DNA from: Dyadobacter sp. MSC1_007
GTDB lineage: Bacteria > Bacteroidota > Bacteroidia > Cytophagales > Spirosomataceae
Length of the DNA: 64,000 nucleotides
NCBI RefSeq assembly: GCF_023667495.1
Contig: NZ_JAMOZL010000005.1
Location: 434,001 to 498,000 of the forward strand
Direction: 5' to 3'
The notes under the pieces are model-generated. The model did not search any database. It saw only the letters and a list, made by a program, of their open reading frames with translations, and was not told the DNA's origin. The stretch's first letter is position 1; each line of letters starts with the position of its first letter. Shown piece by piece: positions 16,546 through 26,100 of this stretch. Position numbers and translations under genes: made by a program.

Positions 16546-19140
16546 TTGGCAAAGGCACACAAAGAAACTCCGCTTAATAAACAATACAATGAGATAAAAG
16601 CCAAGTACCCGGGAGCATTGCTGCTCTTCAGGGTGGGTGATTTTTATGAGACCTTCGGCGAGGATGCTGTAAGGGCTTCCAAAATCCTGGGTATCGTGCT
16701 TACCCGCCGTAATAATGGCGGTTCGCACGAAGAACTGGCCGGTTTTCCACACCATTCGCTTGACAATTATCTGCCCAAGCTCGTTCGTGCAGGCGAGCGC
16801 GTGGCGATCTGCGATCAGCTCGAAGATCCCGCAACTGCGAAAGGAATTGTAAAACGCGGAGTGACGGAGCTGGTTACGCCCGGTGTTTCTTTCAATGATA
16901 ATGTACTGGATATCCGTAAGAACAACTACCTGGCCGCGGTCCACGTAGGTCCGGATGGGATGTACGGAATCGCTTTTCTCGACATTTCCACGGGCGAGTT
17001 TATGGCTTCGCAGGGCAATGCAGCTTATATCGATAAAATGCTGCAAGGTTTTACACCGGCAGAAGTACTTTTTTGTAAAAAGCACAAACAGGAATTTAAC
17101 CAGCTTTTTGGCGGCAAATACCATACGTTCCAGTTGGAAGATTGGTGTTTCGGTTACGATTATGGCTACGAACAGCTCACGACCCATTTCCAGACCACCA
17201 CATTAAAGGGGTATGGTATTGAGTCACAGCCACTGGGTATCAGCGCCGCAGGCGTAATCCTGCATTACCTGAGGGAAACGGAGCATCGGGAAGTGGCGCA
17301 TATCAGCCGCATTACCCGTTTGGAAGAGGAAAAATATGTTTGGCTCGACCGTTTTACAGTCCGTAACCTCGAACTGGTTTACGCCCAGCAGGAAGGAGGT
17401 GTCCCGCTTATTGACATACTGGATCAGACGGTAACACCTATGGGCGCCAGACAACTGAGGAAATGGATGGTTTTGCCGCTCAAAGACAAAGCGCCGATCG
17501 AGGAGCGGCTGGACACGGTGGAGCATTTCCTCAAAAATGAAGGCCTTCATGAGTCGATTACGCAATATTTGAAACAGATCGGCGATCTGGAACGGCTTAT
17601 TTCCAAAGTAGCCGTGAGGCGGATCAATCCACGAGAGCTTGTTCAGCTTAAAAAATCACTGAAACAGATTGCGCCGGTGAAGGAGCTGCTAGTAGAAGGG
17701 ATACTTAAAAAATTCGGCGACCAGCTTGATCCCTGCGAACTACTGGTTGATAAGATAGAAAAGGAAATGCGCGACGATGCGCCTGTGCTGTCCAACCAGG
17801 GCAGAATGATCAGGAGCGGCGTGGATGCCGAGCTCGATGAGCTGCATGCGATTTCCTATGAGGGAAAAGATTATCTGATCAAACTGCAAAACCGAGAAAT
17901 TGAACGTACCGGGATTGGTTCACTGAAAATCGCCTACAATAAGGTTTTTGGCTATTATCTCGAAGTAACCCATGCGCATCAGAATAAAGTCCCGGCCGAA
18001 TGGATCCGAAAACAAACGCTGGTGAATGCAGAGCGCTATATTACGCCTGAACTCAAAGAATACGAAGAAAAGATTATGAACGCGGAGGATCGTATTTCGG
18101 CGATCGAGTTCCGGTTGTTTAATGATGTCGTGCAAATGGCGGCTGAATATGTGGCCGCTATTCAGCAGAATGCAATGATCATTTCGGTCCTCGATGCTTT
18201 GAGTTCATTTGCCCTTACCGCCCGGAAGAATAAATATGTAAAGCCGGTGATCAGCGAAGGGAATCAGTTGGATATCAAGGCAGGACGACATCCTGTGATC
18301 GAGCAGCAATTGCCGGTTGGGGAGAGCTACGTTCCGAACGACGTTTACCTCGACGATGCCGATCAGCAAATTATCATCATTACCGGTCCCAACATGGCCG
18401 GAAAGTCTGCTCTACTTCGTCAAACAGCCCTGATCGTGCTGATGGCCCAAATGGGATCATTCGTGCCGGCCAAATCGGCGGTGGTAGGCCTTGTTGATAA
18501 AGTGTTTACAAGGGTAGGAGCGAGCGATAACCTGAGTCGGGGCGAAAGTACATTCATGGTTGAAATGACCGAAACGGCTAGTATCCTGAACAATCTAAGC
18601 GATAAAAGCCTGATACTGATGGATGAAATAGGGCGCGGCACAAGCACTTATGACGGCGTATCCATTGCCTGGGCAATCACCGAATACCTGCATAACCAGT
18701 CGAATTGCAGGCCGAAAACGCTTTTTGCAACCCATTACCACGAGCTGAACCAATTGGCGGAAGATTTTCCGAGAATCAAAAACTTCAATGTGGCTGTGAA
18801 GGAAGTGGATAACAAGGTTGTGTTCTTGCGTAAACTGAAACCGGGCGGTAGTGCCCACAGTTTTGGTATTCACGTAGCGCAAATGGCCGGAATGCCCCAG
18901 CCGATCGTGCTAAGGGCAAGCGAGATCATGCAACACCTCGAAAAAGACCATGTCACACACGAGCACAAGAAACGTGTCAGGGAAATTCCTAAAAATAACT
19001 TCCAATTGAGCATTTTCGAACCGGCAGACCCGCGGTTAGAAGAGCTGAAAGAAAAGCTGACATTGGTGGACGTCAATACACTTTCTCCCATCGAAGCACT
19101 TTTGAAACTAAATGAATTTCAGAAGCTTATACAGAAATAA
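16546..19140 (+). CDS. mutS: DNA mismatch repair protein MutS
   Basis: An 864-residue mismatch-recognition ATPase. The mismatch-reading Phe-x-Glu motif is in the N-terminal domain (RVGDFYETFG). The core and clamp domains follow. The ATPase domain has Walker A GPNMAGKS, the signature SRGESTFMVEM, and Walker B LILMDEIGRGTSTYDG with the following ATHYHEL. The initiator is TTG at 16546: the protein then starts as homologues do (MAKAHKETPLNKQYN) and no ATG is available upstream. Length is normal. Confidence 0.98.
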   Translation: MAKAHKETPLNKQYNEIKAKYPGALLLFRVGDFYETFGEDAVRASKILGIVLTRRNNGGSHEELAGFPHHSLDNYLPKLVRAGERVAICDQLEDPATAKGIVKRGVTELVTPGVSFNDNVLDIRKNNYLAAVHVGPDGMYGIAFLDISTGEFMASQGNAAYIDKMLQGFTPAEVLFCKKHKQEFNQLFGGKYHTFQLEDWCFGYDYGYEQLTTHFQTTTLKGYGIESQPLGISAAGVILHYLRETEHREVAHISRITRLEEEKYVWLDRFTVRNLELVYAQQEGGVPLIDILDQTVTPMGARQLRKWMVLPLKDKAPIEERLDTVEHFLKNEGLHESITQYLKQIGDLERLISKVAVRRINPRELVQLKKSLKQIAPVKELLVEGILKKFGDQLDPCELLVDKIEKEMRDDAPVLSNQGRMIRSGVDAELDELHAISYEGKDYLIKLQNREIERTGIGSLKIAYNKVFGYYLEVTHAHQNKVPAEWIRKQTLVNAERYITPELKEYEEKIMNAEDRISAIEFRLFNDVVQMAAEYVAAIQQNAMIISVLDALSSFALTARKNKYVKPVISEGNQLDIKAGRHPVIEQQLPVGESYVPNDVYLDDADQQIIIITGPNMAGKSALLRQTALIVLMAQMGSFVPAKSAVVGLVDKVFTRVGASDNLSRGESTFMVEMTETASILNNLSDKSLILMDEIGRGTSTYDGVSIAWAITEYLHNQSNCRPKTLFATHYHELNQLAEDFPRIKNFNVAVKEVDNKVVFLRKLKPGGSAHSFGIHVAQMAGMPQPIVLRASEIMQHLEKDHVTHEHKKRVREIPKNNFQLSIFEPADPRLEELKEKLTLVDVNTLSPIEALLKLNEFQKLIQK

Positions 19141-19186
19141 TGCCTTACTATCTATTTAACGTTAATCAATCTCCTGGACCTTTTTT

Positions 19187-20377
19187 ATGAAAAATTCGAC
19201 CCGTTTTCAATTGATGGCTATGATGTTCCTCCTGTATTTTATATGGGGATCATGGTATGGGCAGATGAGCAAGTACATGTTCACCGAGCTGGGCGCAACC
19301 GGCGTTCAGGTGGGTAATGCCTATGCGGCCTTCTCAATTGCAATGATCATCGCACCTTTTTTCGTCGGAATGATCGCCGACCGTTACTTTGCAGCACAAA
19401 AAGTACTGGGCATACTCAGTCTGGCCGGGGCCGCGATATTATATGTGTTGTCCGAAGTCAAGGATCCTGATACCTTTTTCTGGGTGATATTACTGTACTG
19501 TATTACATTTGCGCCTACGATGTCGCTTACGACCTCCATTGCGATGCAGCAGGTCACCAATTCCGAAAAGGATTTTCCGGCTATCCGTGTAATGGGCACG
19601 ATCGCGTGGATCGCTGTAACTAACATTATCGGGTATTACAATATCGGCGACAGTGCCATCATCTTTAAGATTTCAATGTTTTCGGCAGTTTTCCTCGGAG
19701 TTTATTCATTCTTCCTGCCTGATACCCCGCCTAAGCCAAGCGCTCATACATCAGTTTCTGACATTCTGGGATTGGACGCATTCAAGCTTTTCAAAGACCG
19801 TTCATTCACGATTTTCTTTATTTCATCCCTGCTGATCTGTATACCATTATCGTTTTACTACGCAATGGCGAACCCGTCGTTGACCGATTCGGGAATGACG
19901 AATGTGGAGAATAAAATGTCACTTGGTCAGGTTTCGGAAGTGGTTTTTATGCTTCTGATACCCTTCGCATTTGCCCGGTTTGGCGTTAAATGGATGCTGG
20001 TTGTCGGGCTTATCGCCTGGATTATCCGTTTCATCGGCTTCGGCTACGGCGACGCTTCCAGCGAATGGCTGTTATATCTTGCAATCGTCCTTCATGGTGT
20101 TTGCTACGACTTTTTCTTTGTTACCGGACAGATCTACACCGACAGCAAAGCAGGAGAAAAGTATCGTTCTTCCGCACAAGGATTGATCTCCATTGCCACA
20201 TACGGCATTGGTATGGGCATAGGATCGTGGATTTCCGGTGTGGTGGCCGATATGTACACCGTAGATAATGTGAAAAACTGGACAAGCATTTGGATGGTGC
20301 CTGCCGGGATCGCAGCGGTGGTATTGGTGCTTTTCGTGTTGTTCTTCAGGGATAATAAAGTGAAGGCAACGGCGTAG
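19187..20377 (+). CDS. MFS transporter, nucleoside permease (NupG/XapB) type
   Basis: A 396-residue transporter with 12 predicted TM helices. The N-terminus FIWGSWYGQMSKYMFTELG, the SIAMIIAPFFVGMIADRYF loop and the CYDFFFVTGQIYTDSKAG stretch in the second half fit the nucleoside:H+ symporter branch of the major facilitator superfamily. The substrate (nucleosides or a related compound) is inferred from family resemblance. It follows mutS by 46 bp and ends at a very strong terminator. Confidence 0.85.
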   Translation: MKNSTRFQLMAMMFLLYFIWGSWYGQMSKYMFTELGATGVQVGNAYAAFSIAMIIAPFFVGMIADRYFAAQKVLGILSLAGAAILYVLSEVKDPDTFFWVILLYCITFAPTMSLTTSIAMQQVTNSEKDFPAIRVMGTIAWIAVTNIIGYYNIGDSAIIFKISMFSAVFLGVYSFFLPDTPPKPSAHTSVSDILGLDAFKLFKDRSFTIFFISSLLICIPLSFYYAMANPSLTDSGMTNVENKMSLGQVSEVVFMLLIPFAFARFGVKWMLVVGLIAWIIRFIGFGYGDASSEWLLYLAIVLHGVCYDFFFVTGQIYTDSKAGEKYRSSAQGLISIATYGIGMGIGSWISGVVADMYTVDNVKNWTSIWMVPAGIAAVVLVLFVLFFRDNKVKATA

Positions 20378-20391
20378 ACACATTTGTTATT

Positions 20392-20428
20392 AAAAAAGGC
20401 CTGCAACGCGACGTTGCAGGCCTTTTTT
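20392..20428. terminator. Strong bidirectional terminator
   Basis: A perfect 17-bp stem (20392-20408 with 20412-20428) has a 3-nt loop, with six A on one arm and six T on the other. It separates the convergent permease and RRM-protein genes. Confidence 0.95.
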
Positions 20429-20434
20429 AATATA

Positions 20435-21070
20435 TCACCAATCGTCGTCTTCACCCAGGCGACGTCCGAAGTCTTTGGAACCTCCGCCGCCTTTTTTAGT
20501 GTATCGATCTTCAAATCTGGATGGTTTACCGCCATGGTTGCGATCTCCGTGCCCCTTGTCGTGGCTGCTATGGCCACGGTCACGTTGCTTGGGGGCATTT
20601 CGAAAACCTCCGCCGCCTGTAAAAGCACCGCGGTCGGGTGCGGCGGGACGTTCGATTTTTGCCGGTGAATCGTCATCATCCGGCTCATCATCGTCCTTTA
20701 CAACCCTGGCAGGCCTATTGTCAGTAGTATTTCCCCTATAACTTCCAGTGTCATTTCCCGCCGGTCTTGGCCGGTTGAATCCCTCCTTGCGGAAATCGCC
20801 TCTCGGCGCACCGCCGTCTGCTCTCGGTTCCCTCTTTTGAGATTCATTCACAACCAGCGGCCTTCCGTACATGTCTGCACCATTCAGCGCGTTGATGGCT
20901 GCTCTTGCTTCAACTTCATCAGGCATTTCTACAAACCCGAAACCTTTGCTTTGACGCGTAATCTTGTCAATGATAATTTTCGCGGAGCTCACATTGCCGT
21001 ACTTTTCGAAAGCTTCACGCAGCTCGCTTTCTTTCAACTTAAAAGAAAGACTCCCAACAAAAATGTCCAT
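20435..21070 (-). CDS. RNA-binding protein with RRM domain and disordered tail
   Basis: A 211-residue protein. Residues 1-80 form one RNA recognition motif with RNP2 (IFVGSL) and RNP1 (KGFGFVEM). The tail (about 85-211) is rich in Gly, Arg, Asp and His, with RGDF and GGGG-type stretches, and is probably disordered. Bacterial single-RRM proteins of this kind are common in Bacteroidota, where some act as global post-transcriptional regulators. Targets are unknown here. The tail is much longer than in the minimal bacterial versions of about 90-100 residues. Confidence 0.88.
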   Translation of the reverse strand: MDIFVGSLSFKLKESELREAFEKYGNVSSAKIIIDKITRQSKGFGFVEMPDEVEARAAINALNGADMYGRPLVVNESQKREPRADGGAPRGDFRKEGFNRPRPAGNDTGSYRGNTTDNRPARVVKDDDEPDDDDSPAKIERPAAPDRGAFTGGGGFRNAPKQRDRGHSSHDKGHGDRNHGGKPSRFEDRYTKKGGGGSKDFGRRLGEDDDW

Positions 21071-21111
21071 GAAACGCCTGTGTTTTATTGATTTTAGATG
21101 TAATAATATAT

Positions 21112-21942
21112 TTACTTTAACTGATAAGCCACGACGCTGTTTTTCATGAAAGTCGGAATGTAAACGATCTTTTTGACAGAATCATAGCCAATATCCGCAG
21201 AATTTGTCTTATCCGCGCTGGTGTCGAGCAACTTTTCAGTTGTCCCGTCCGATTTTACATAATAAACTACACCCGCCCAGGAGGAGACGATATATTCTCC
21301 GGGTCTTACCTGTTCAATCCCATCGGTACTTTTGTCCATACCTTCGGCAACCACTGTAATTTCTTTGGTAGCACTTAATCTCTTTAATGTGCCGCTATCA
21401 GCGATCAACAGGTCACTTCCAACTGCAAGTAGTCCATTAGGGCGCGTCAGATCTTCATAGTAAGTCGAGACTTGTCCGTCCTTCAGCAGATGGACTTTCT
21501 TGGTATCACTGTCAGACACATAAATATTCCCTTCTGAATCGATTGTCAGATCGTTCAGAAATTTAGCCCCTGGTACTTCGTGCTTTTTAAGGATTTTGCC
21601 TGATTTTACATCTATTTCCACCACTTCCGTAAGGTCAGCAACATAAAATTTGGAGCCGACTATTCCCATTCCTTTTGGAGCATTAAGGCCGGTAACCCAG
21701 TCATGGGCGATGATTTTGCCGTCGGTGGATACCTTTGCGATGCCCCCCTTTCCATCCTTTTCACCTGCTTTTCCATCGATTTGGGCTACATACAGAACCT
21801 TACCTTGTGCGCTGTAAAGCACAGACTCGGGAACTGGCAAAGTAGCGTCCGTAGCCCAGATTTGTGTAAGCGAATGCTGAGCCTGGGTGAAGGCAGAAAG
21901 TGAGGATAATAGTGCTGAGAAAAGGATATGTTTGGTTTTCAT
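21112..21942 (-). CDS. Exported SMP-30/NHL-like beta-propeller protein
   Basis: A 276-residue protein with a signal peptide (residues 1-21, ending in TQAQ). The rest is a six-bladed propeller pattern of the SMP-30/gluconolactonase or NHL type, with repeats such as LTIDSEGNIYVSDSDTKKVH, GLLAVGSDLLIADSG and NSADIGYDSVKKIVYIPTF. Relatives are lactonases or ligand-binding proteins; I cannot assign a substrate. It is transcribed alone on the minus strand and is downstream of the RES/Xre pair. Confidence 0.78.
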   Translation of the reverse strand: MKTKHILFSALLSSLSAFTQAQHSLTQIWATDATLPVPESVLYSAQGKVLYVAQIDGKAGEKDGKGGIAKVSTDGKIIAHDWVTGLNAPKGMGIVGSKFYVADLTEVVEIDVKSGKILKKHEVPGAKFLNDLTIDSEGNIYVSDSDTKKVHLLKDGQVSTYYEDLTRPNGLLAVGSDLLIADSGTLKRLSATKEITVVAEGMDKSTDGIEQVRPGEYIVSSWAGVVYYVKSDGTTEKLLDTSADKTNSADIGYDSVKKIVYIPTFMKNSVVAYQLK

Positions 21943-22064
21943 AAGGTCAAATTTTGAAAATACGTTTGAGAGTTCGTAACATGGATATATTTCATATCAA
22001 GAATTAACCCGCAGTTATTTACTTCTCTTGTTCTGATTTTCTGATTATTATATCAAAGCTAAAT

Positions 22065-22098
22065 AAAAATGCCTAATCTGATCTGTCCGGGCATTTTT
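22065..22098 (-). terminator. Terminator after the RES toxin gene
   Basis: A 9-bp stem (22065-22073 with 22090-22098) of the type AAAAATGCC / GGCATTTTT has a T-run on the minus-strand exit. It lies just downstream of the RES gene stop at 22109. The opposite strand also has a T-run, so it may work both ways. Confidence 0.75.
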
Positions 22099-22108
22099 TA
22101 ATTTTTTT

Positions 22109-22564
22109 CTATAATTTGAGCCTGACATCGTAAACAAAATCACGAACAGAGATAATCGAATAAACCGAGGCTTTCCTGAACAAGGGATTGAGCAGGTAAT
22201 TGAATTCATCCTCCATGATCGCAGAAGGAACTTTGAGGATGCCATAATGGCCTTTTTGAAGCAATCCGGTCCCGAAATCCTTTGTGGTTGCCGGAGCCGG
22301 GGCGTTTTTCCAGTCGCCCGGAAGCGAACTGATGGGCACCGCGAGCATATAAGCAGGATCTATTTCAAACGTGGTAATGCTGAGGGCCCTGGGAATGTCG
22401 TCGATATTTACATTCGCAGTGTATTCCAAGAGCGCTAGTGCCCTGCTTTCAGAGGTATAAATGCATGGTGTGAGCTTGTGATTCCATCTTCCACCGAAGA
22501 GACGGGCGCCTTCGCCGTCAAGGTCGTTGGCGTAGCGGGTACGCCCGATTCTGTAAACGATCAT
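22109..22564 (-). CDS. RES-domain toxin
   Basis: A 151-residue RES-family protein, named for conserved Arg, Glu and Ser. Characterised RES toxins of type II systems degrade NAD+. Visible family features are the N-terminal VYRIGRTRY, the GARLFGGRWN loop, IYTSESRALALLEYTAN with the conserved Glu, and a late Ser-containing strand. All key positions look intact, so the toxin is probably active. The gene starts 12 bp after the stop of the Xre-like antitoxin gene, the usual order for this class. A terminator follows. Confidence 0.9.
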   Translation of the reverse strand: MIVYRIGRTRYANDLDGEGARLFGGRWNHKLTPCIYTSESRALALLEYTANVNIDDIPRALSITTFEIDPAYMLAVPISSLPGDWKNAPAPATTKDFGTGLLQKGHYGILKVPSAIMEDEFNYLLNPLFRKASVYSIISVRDFVYDVRLKL

Positions 22565-22576
22565 ATCCTACCGCGC

Positions 22577-23086
22577 TCAGGAGTAAACGCCATAGTCGAT
22601 CCTGCCGATCAGGTTCCTCACCTCTTCCCGGCCAAACTGATTGTCCAGAAAATCGAAAGGCCGTTGCCCGCCCAGTGCTTGATTCGGCCTGAAAATCCAT
22701 TGATTAAAGCGATCGATTTCTTCAAAAACTTCATACCCATAAGAGTAAATATCAGCCAGACTGATGATTCTTTCGCTCAATGTCTGATTGAATTTTTCAT
22801 CGCCTTTTTTATTGATCAGGGTTGCCCTTGCTACTGATAATGCACTGGCCAGTTGATCATAGTCCAGCCTGGTTTTATCTTTAAAGCGTTCAAATTCATT
22901 CTTGCTGATACCTTTACGGATCATATCAATTTTCTGAAAGCTGGTCATCTGGCTTTCAGGACGGCGTAGCGAAGAATTGAAAATGATAGCAGGATGTGTG
23001 CTATGGTAGGCGGCATATGGTTCGGAAAATGTAGCAACTGGCTTTTCCGCGGGTTCAGGATACTTTTTAGGTGTGTGCTTTTTCAT
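22577..23086 (-). CDS. Xre/ParS-type antitoxin (DUF2384)
   Basis: A 169-residue partner of the RES toxin. The middle part (about 70-115) reads as an Xre-like helix-turn-helix (ISKNEFERFKDKTRLDYDQL and the ARATL turn). The C-terminal 55 residues form the toxin-binding ParS/MbcA domain, with NQWIFRPNQALGGQRPFDFL and a final IGRIDYGVYS. The N-terminal 45 residues are Pro/Lys-rich and less conserved. I use ATG 23086 rather than an in-frame TTG at 23107 because the latter lies inside the operator region. It probably represses its own promoter. Confidence 0.88.
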   Translation of the reverse strand: MKKHTPKKYPEPAEKPVATFSEPYAAYHSTHPAIIFNSSLRRPESQMTSFQKIDMIRKGISKNEFERFKDKTRLDYDQLASALSVARATLINKKGDEKFNQTLSERIISLADIYSYGYEVFEEIDRFNQWIFRPNQALGGQRPFDFLDNQFGREEVRNLIGRIDYGVYS

Positions 23087-23099
23087 GTTAGTCTTTTTA

Positions 23100-23130
23100 T
23101 ATACCAAATGTAGTATAAATTTATACCAAA
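23100..23130 (-). promoter_or_regulatory. Probable operator and promoter of the RES/Xre operon
   Basis: Upstream of the antitoxin start there is a perfect 14-bp palindrome GTATAAATTTATAC (23113-23126). Two direct copies of TATACCAAA (23100-23108 and 23122-23130) lie 22 bp apart, about two helical turns. On the minus strand TACATTTG (23112-23105) matches the -7 box TAnnTTTG. A clear -33 TTG at proper distance is missing. Autoregulation by the antitoxin is inferred. Confidence 0.5.
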
Positions 23131-23160
23131 AATAAATGCCTCACAAGTTGCAAGGCATTT
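23125..23160 (-). terminator. Terminator after the HEAT/DUF1080 gene
   Basis: An inverted repeat AAATGCCT / AGGCATTT (23134-23141 with 23153-23160) has an 11-nt loop. Read on the minus strand it is followed by ATTTATTTTT. It lies six bases after the stop of the large gene at 23166 and borders the operator of the toxin-antitoxin operon. Confidence 0.65.
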
Positions 23161-23165
23161 ATTTT

Positions 23166-26100
23166 CTATCTTTTCTTCTTTCCTTTCTTTTTAGTGGGTT
23201 CCGAAGGTTGCTGGCTTACTTTGCTCAGGTCTTTAATTCTTATGTTTCTGAATTTCAGTTCCGAACCGTGCCCGAGGAATCCCAGATGGCCGGTGGTTCT
23301 GCTCAGGCCCGGATGTTCCTTATGGTCGACTGTGCCGTTTTTACTTGCTTCGGCGAGGTCACCATCGAGGATCACGGTTCCATTCAGGGTAACCTTGATT
23401 TTCGATCCCTGCACGCGCACTTCTTCATAATTCCATTCGCCCACAGGTTTCAGGTAACCTCTTTTGGCTGGAATAATACCATAGGCAGATCCGTGGTACT
23501 GATATTCATGCAAATCTTTGTAAATGTCAGCGTCATTGTCAAGGATCTGGATTTCAGTACCTACATAGGCGGCATCGCCCTCCATCGGAGTCCGGATACC
23601 GAGGCCATTATTGGCGCCTGGCGTGAGCTGGAACTCGAAGCGGAAATCAAAGTCGCTGTATTCGTCTTTTGTGTACAGATTACCTTTTCCACCTTTTTTA
23701 GGATCAACGACCAATTCCCCGTTTTGAATAAAATAGTCGGTTTTATTACCCACCCATTCAAACATATTAGTACCATCGAAAAGCACTTTGAAATCGTCGT
23801 TCTTTTCGGCTTCGGGTAAGGTAAATTCCTGACGTGGCAGTTCTCTTACATAAATATCGCGGTAATGGATTTGATTTCCATGTGCCTGTAATTCCAGTTG
23901 CTCTTTGGCGAAAATGGGCAGATTGCGGTCCCAATAATTTTCCAGGACGACATTGTCCACTACGTTCTCACCATTGAGATCCACCGAAACACGGTCGCCC
24001 ACTATTGTGATATGGAAGGTATTCCATTCGCCCACAGCATTATCGGCTACTTTCGAAGGTTTGCTTGGGTTCTTCTGGTTGTTATACAATCCACCTGATC
24101 CCACTTGTGCACCTACGCTCACACGTGAAGTGTCCCATATCTGAACTTGCGGCGTTCCGCGAAGGTAAATGCCCGCGTCACCGTCTTTCTGAATCTTCCA
24201 ATCCACATACATTTCAAAATCACCATATTGCTTAACGGTGCAAAGGTTATCACCGTGACCGGAAAAAATGAGCTCACCATCCTTCGCATACCAGTCCTTA
24301 AACGCGGACTCGTCTGCCTTTTTTTGTTTGATAGCAAGCGAATCGGCACCCATTTTAGCGCGTGCGATCGGGTTGGCCACTAGTCCTTTCCATCCCGACA
24401 AGTCCTTACCATTAAACAGCGAAACAAAACCCTCGCCTGCGGGAAGCTCTGCAAGATGCTTGCGGATAGATTCCCGCTGATAATCGCTATCCTGGCCTTT
24501 CAATACAGAAGCTGTTTTGGTAAGCATATCGCGGATCTCCGCACTATACAGGTTTTTATTTGCCAATGCAATGCTCATCACGGCCTGTGCGGCCGCCTGT
24601 TGGGTGCCTGGATTGTCAAGGTATTTTCCTGCAAGTAATAATGCATTGAAAGTCCGGTTCCGGGCCAGTTCTTTCAGGATCGCTTCTTTCTGGGCGTCAG
24701 TTTTGGCGAGCGCCAGCGCTTCGCGAAGCATGATGACTTTATTGGCAGGTGTTTTGGTTGATTTCGAAGCAGCGGAAATGTAACCTGTCAGCGCCGCATT
24801 GAAATCGTCGGAGTCGGAAGTTTTGCCTGCAATGGCGAGGAGTTCGTTGGCAGCACTTGCGTCAGTCCATACGGAAAGGGCAGCGATAGCCGACTTCTTC
24901 ATCGCAACATCTCCGTTACCATAGGCGGAAGTCACCGACGACAAAGCATTTTTACCGCCAATACTTGCAAGTACTGCCAGATAATTGCGCTGTTTTTCAG
25001 CGGGTGAAGCTTGCATTTGCTTCAAAATAGCATCGCTTTGTGTTCTGACATCACCTTCCCCCTTAATGGCAGCGCTGATGGCTATTTGAGTCGCAGCGAT
25101 CTCTTCAGGCGCATTTACGGAATTCAATAATGTATACAATTGCGGAAGGTCCTTAGCCGTAGCCAGGGACTTCAATGCGTTGAATGCCGATTTTCTTACT
25201 TCCGCGTCGCTGTTTTTCAACTGTGCCGATACAACCGGCAGTTTTTCACTTGCCGCTCTGGCAGCAATGACGTCGATCATCGCTGATTGGGCCGCTGCTG
25301 GCAGACTTGGTAATGCTGCCGCCGCCTGATCGGTTACCCCGGCTCCTTTGATAGTTAGGAGACTGCTTTTAACAGCTGTTATTTCCTGCGAGCTTGCGGT
25401 TTTCAGGACGGGAATTAGTTTAGCAACACTGCTTTCCTGTCCTATTTTGCCTGCCGACCATATTGCCGCAGTTTTTACCCGGCTATCTTTGGATGACAGG
25501 GATTTCAAAACAACAGGCAGTGCATCTTTCGATTCGGCGCGACCGAGCATGGTAATAATTTCCGCCTGAACTTCCGGTTTGACTTTTTTAAATGCATTAA
25601 GCCACGGAGTGGTACCGTCGGCCATCAGGTATTTTTGTCCCAATTTCAATGCAGCCGCACGATATTGTGCATCCGGGCTCTGCAATGCGCTTACCAGCAC
25701 CGGTACAGATTCTCTCTTTTTGATATCCGAATAAATTTTCAGAGCAGAAGAACGGGTGGCAGTTTGTTTCGCGTCCGGCGTGTTTTTAATCAATGCCAGC
25801 GTCGCTTTTTCTGCTGCCGCTGCATTGCCATTTTCGGCCAGGCGCGCCAGATATTTTAGATATACAGCGGTAGCGTCGGTTTCATCATAGCCATAAGCTG
25901 CTTTCTGCGCTGCACCGGCGAGGATAGCCTCGGACGACGCGGCACCAATTTCAGAAAGCGCATACAGGCTGACCTTCCGAAGGTTCAGATCCGCGGTGGT
26001 TGCCGTTTTTTCGATGGCCGGAGCAGCTTCTTTATAACGGACTCCACCCAATGCTTCCGTGATTGCAATCTGGCTGGCTCCTTTTGCATTACTTAATGCT

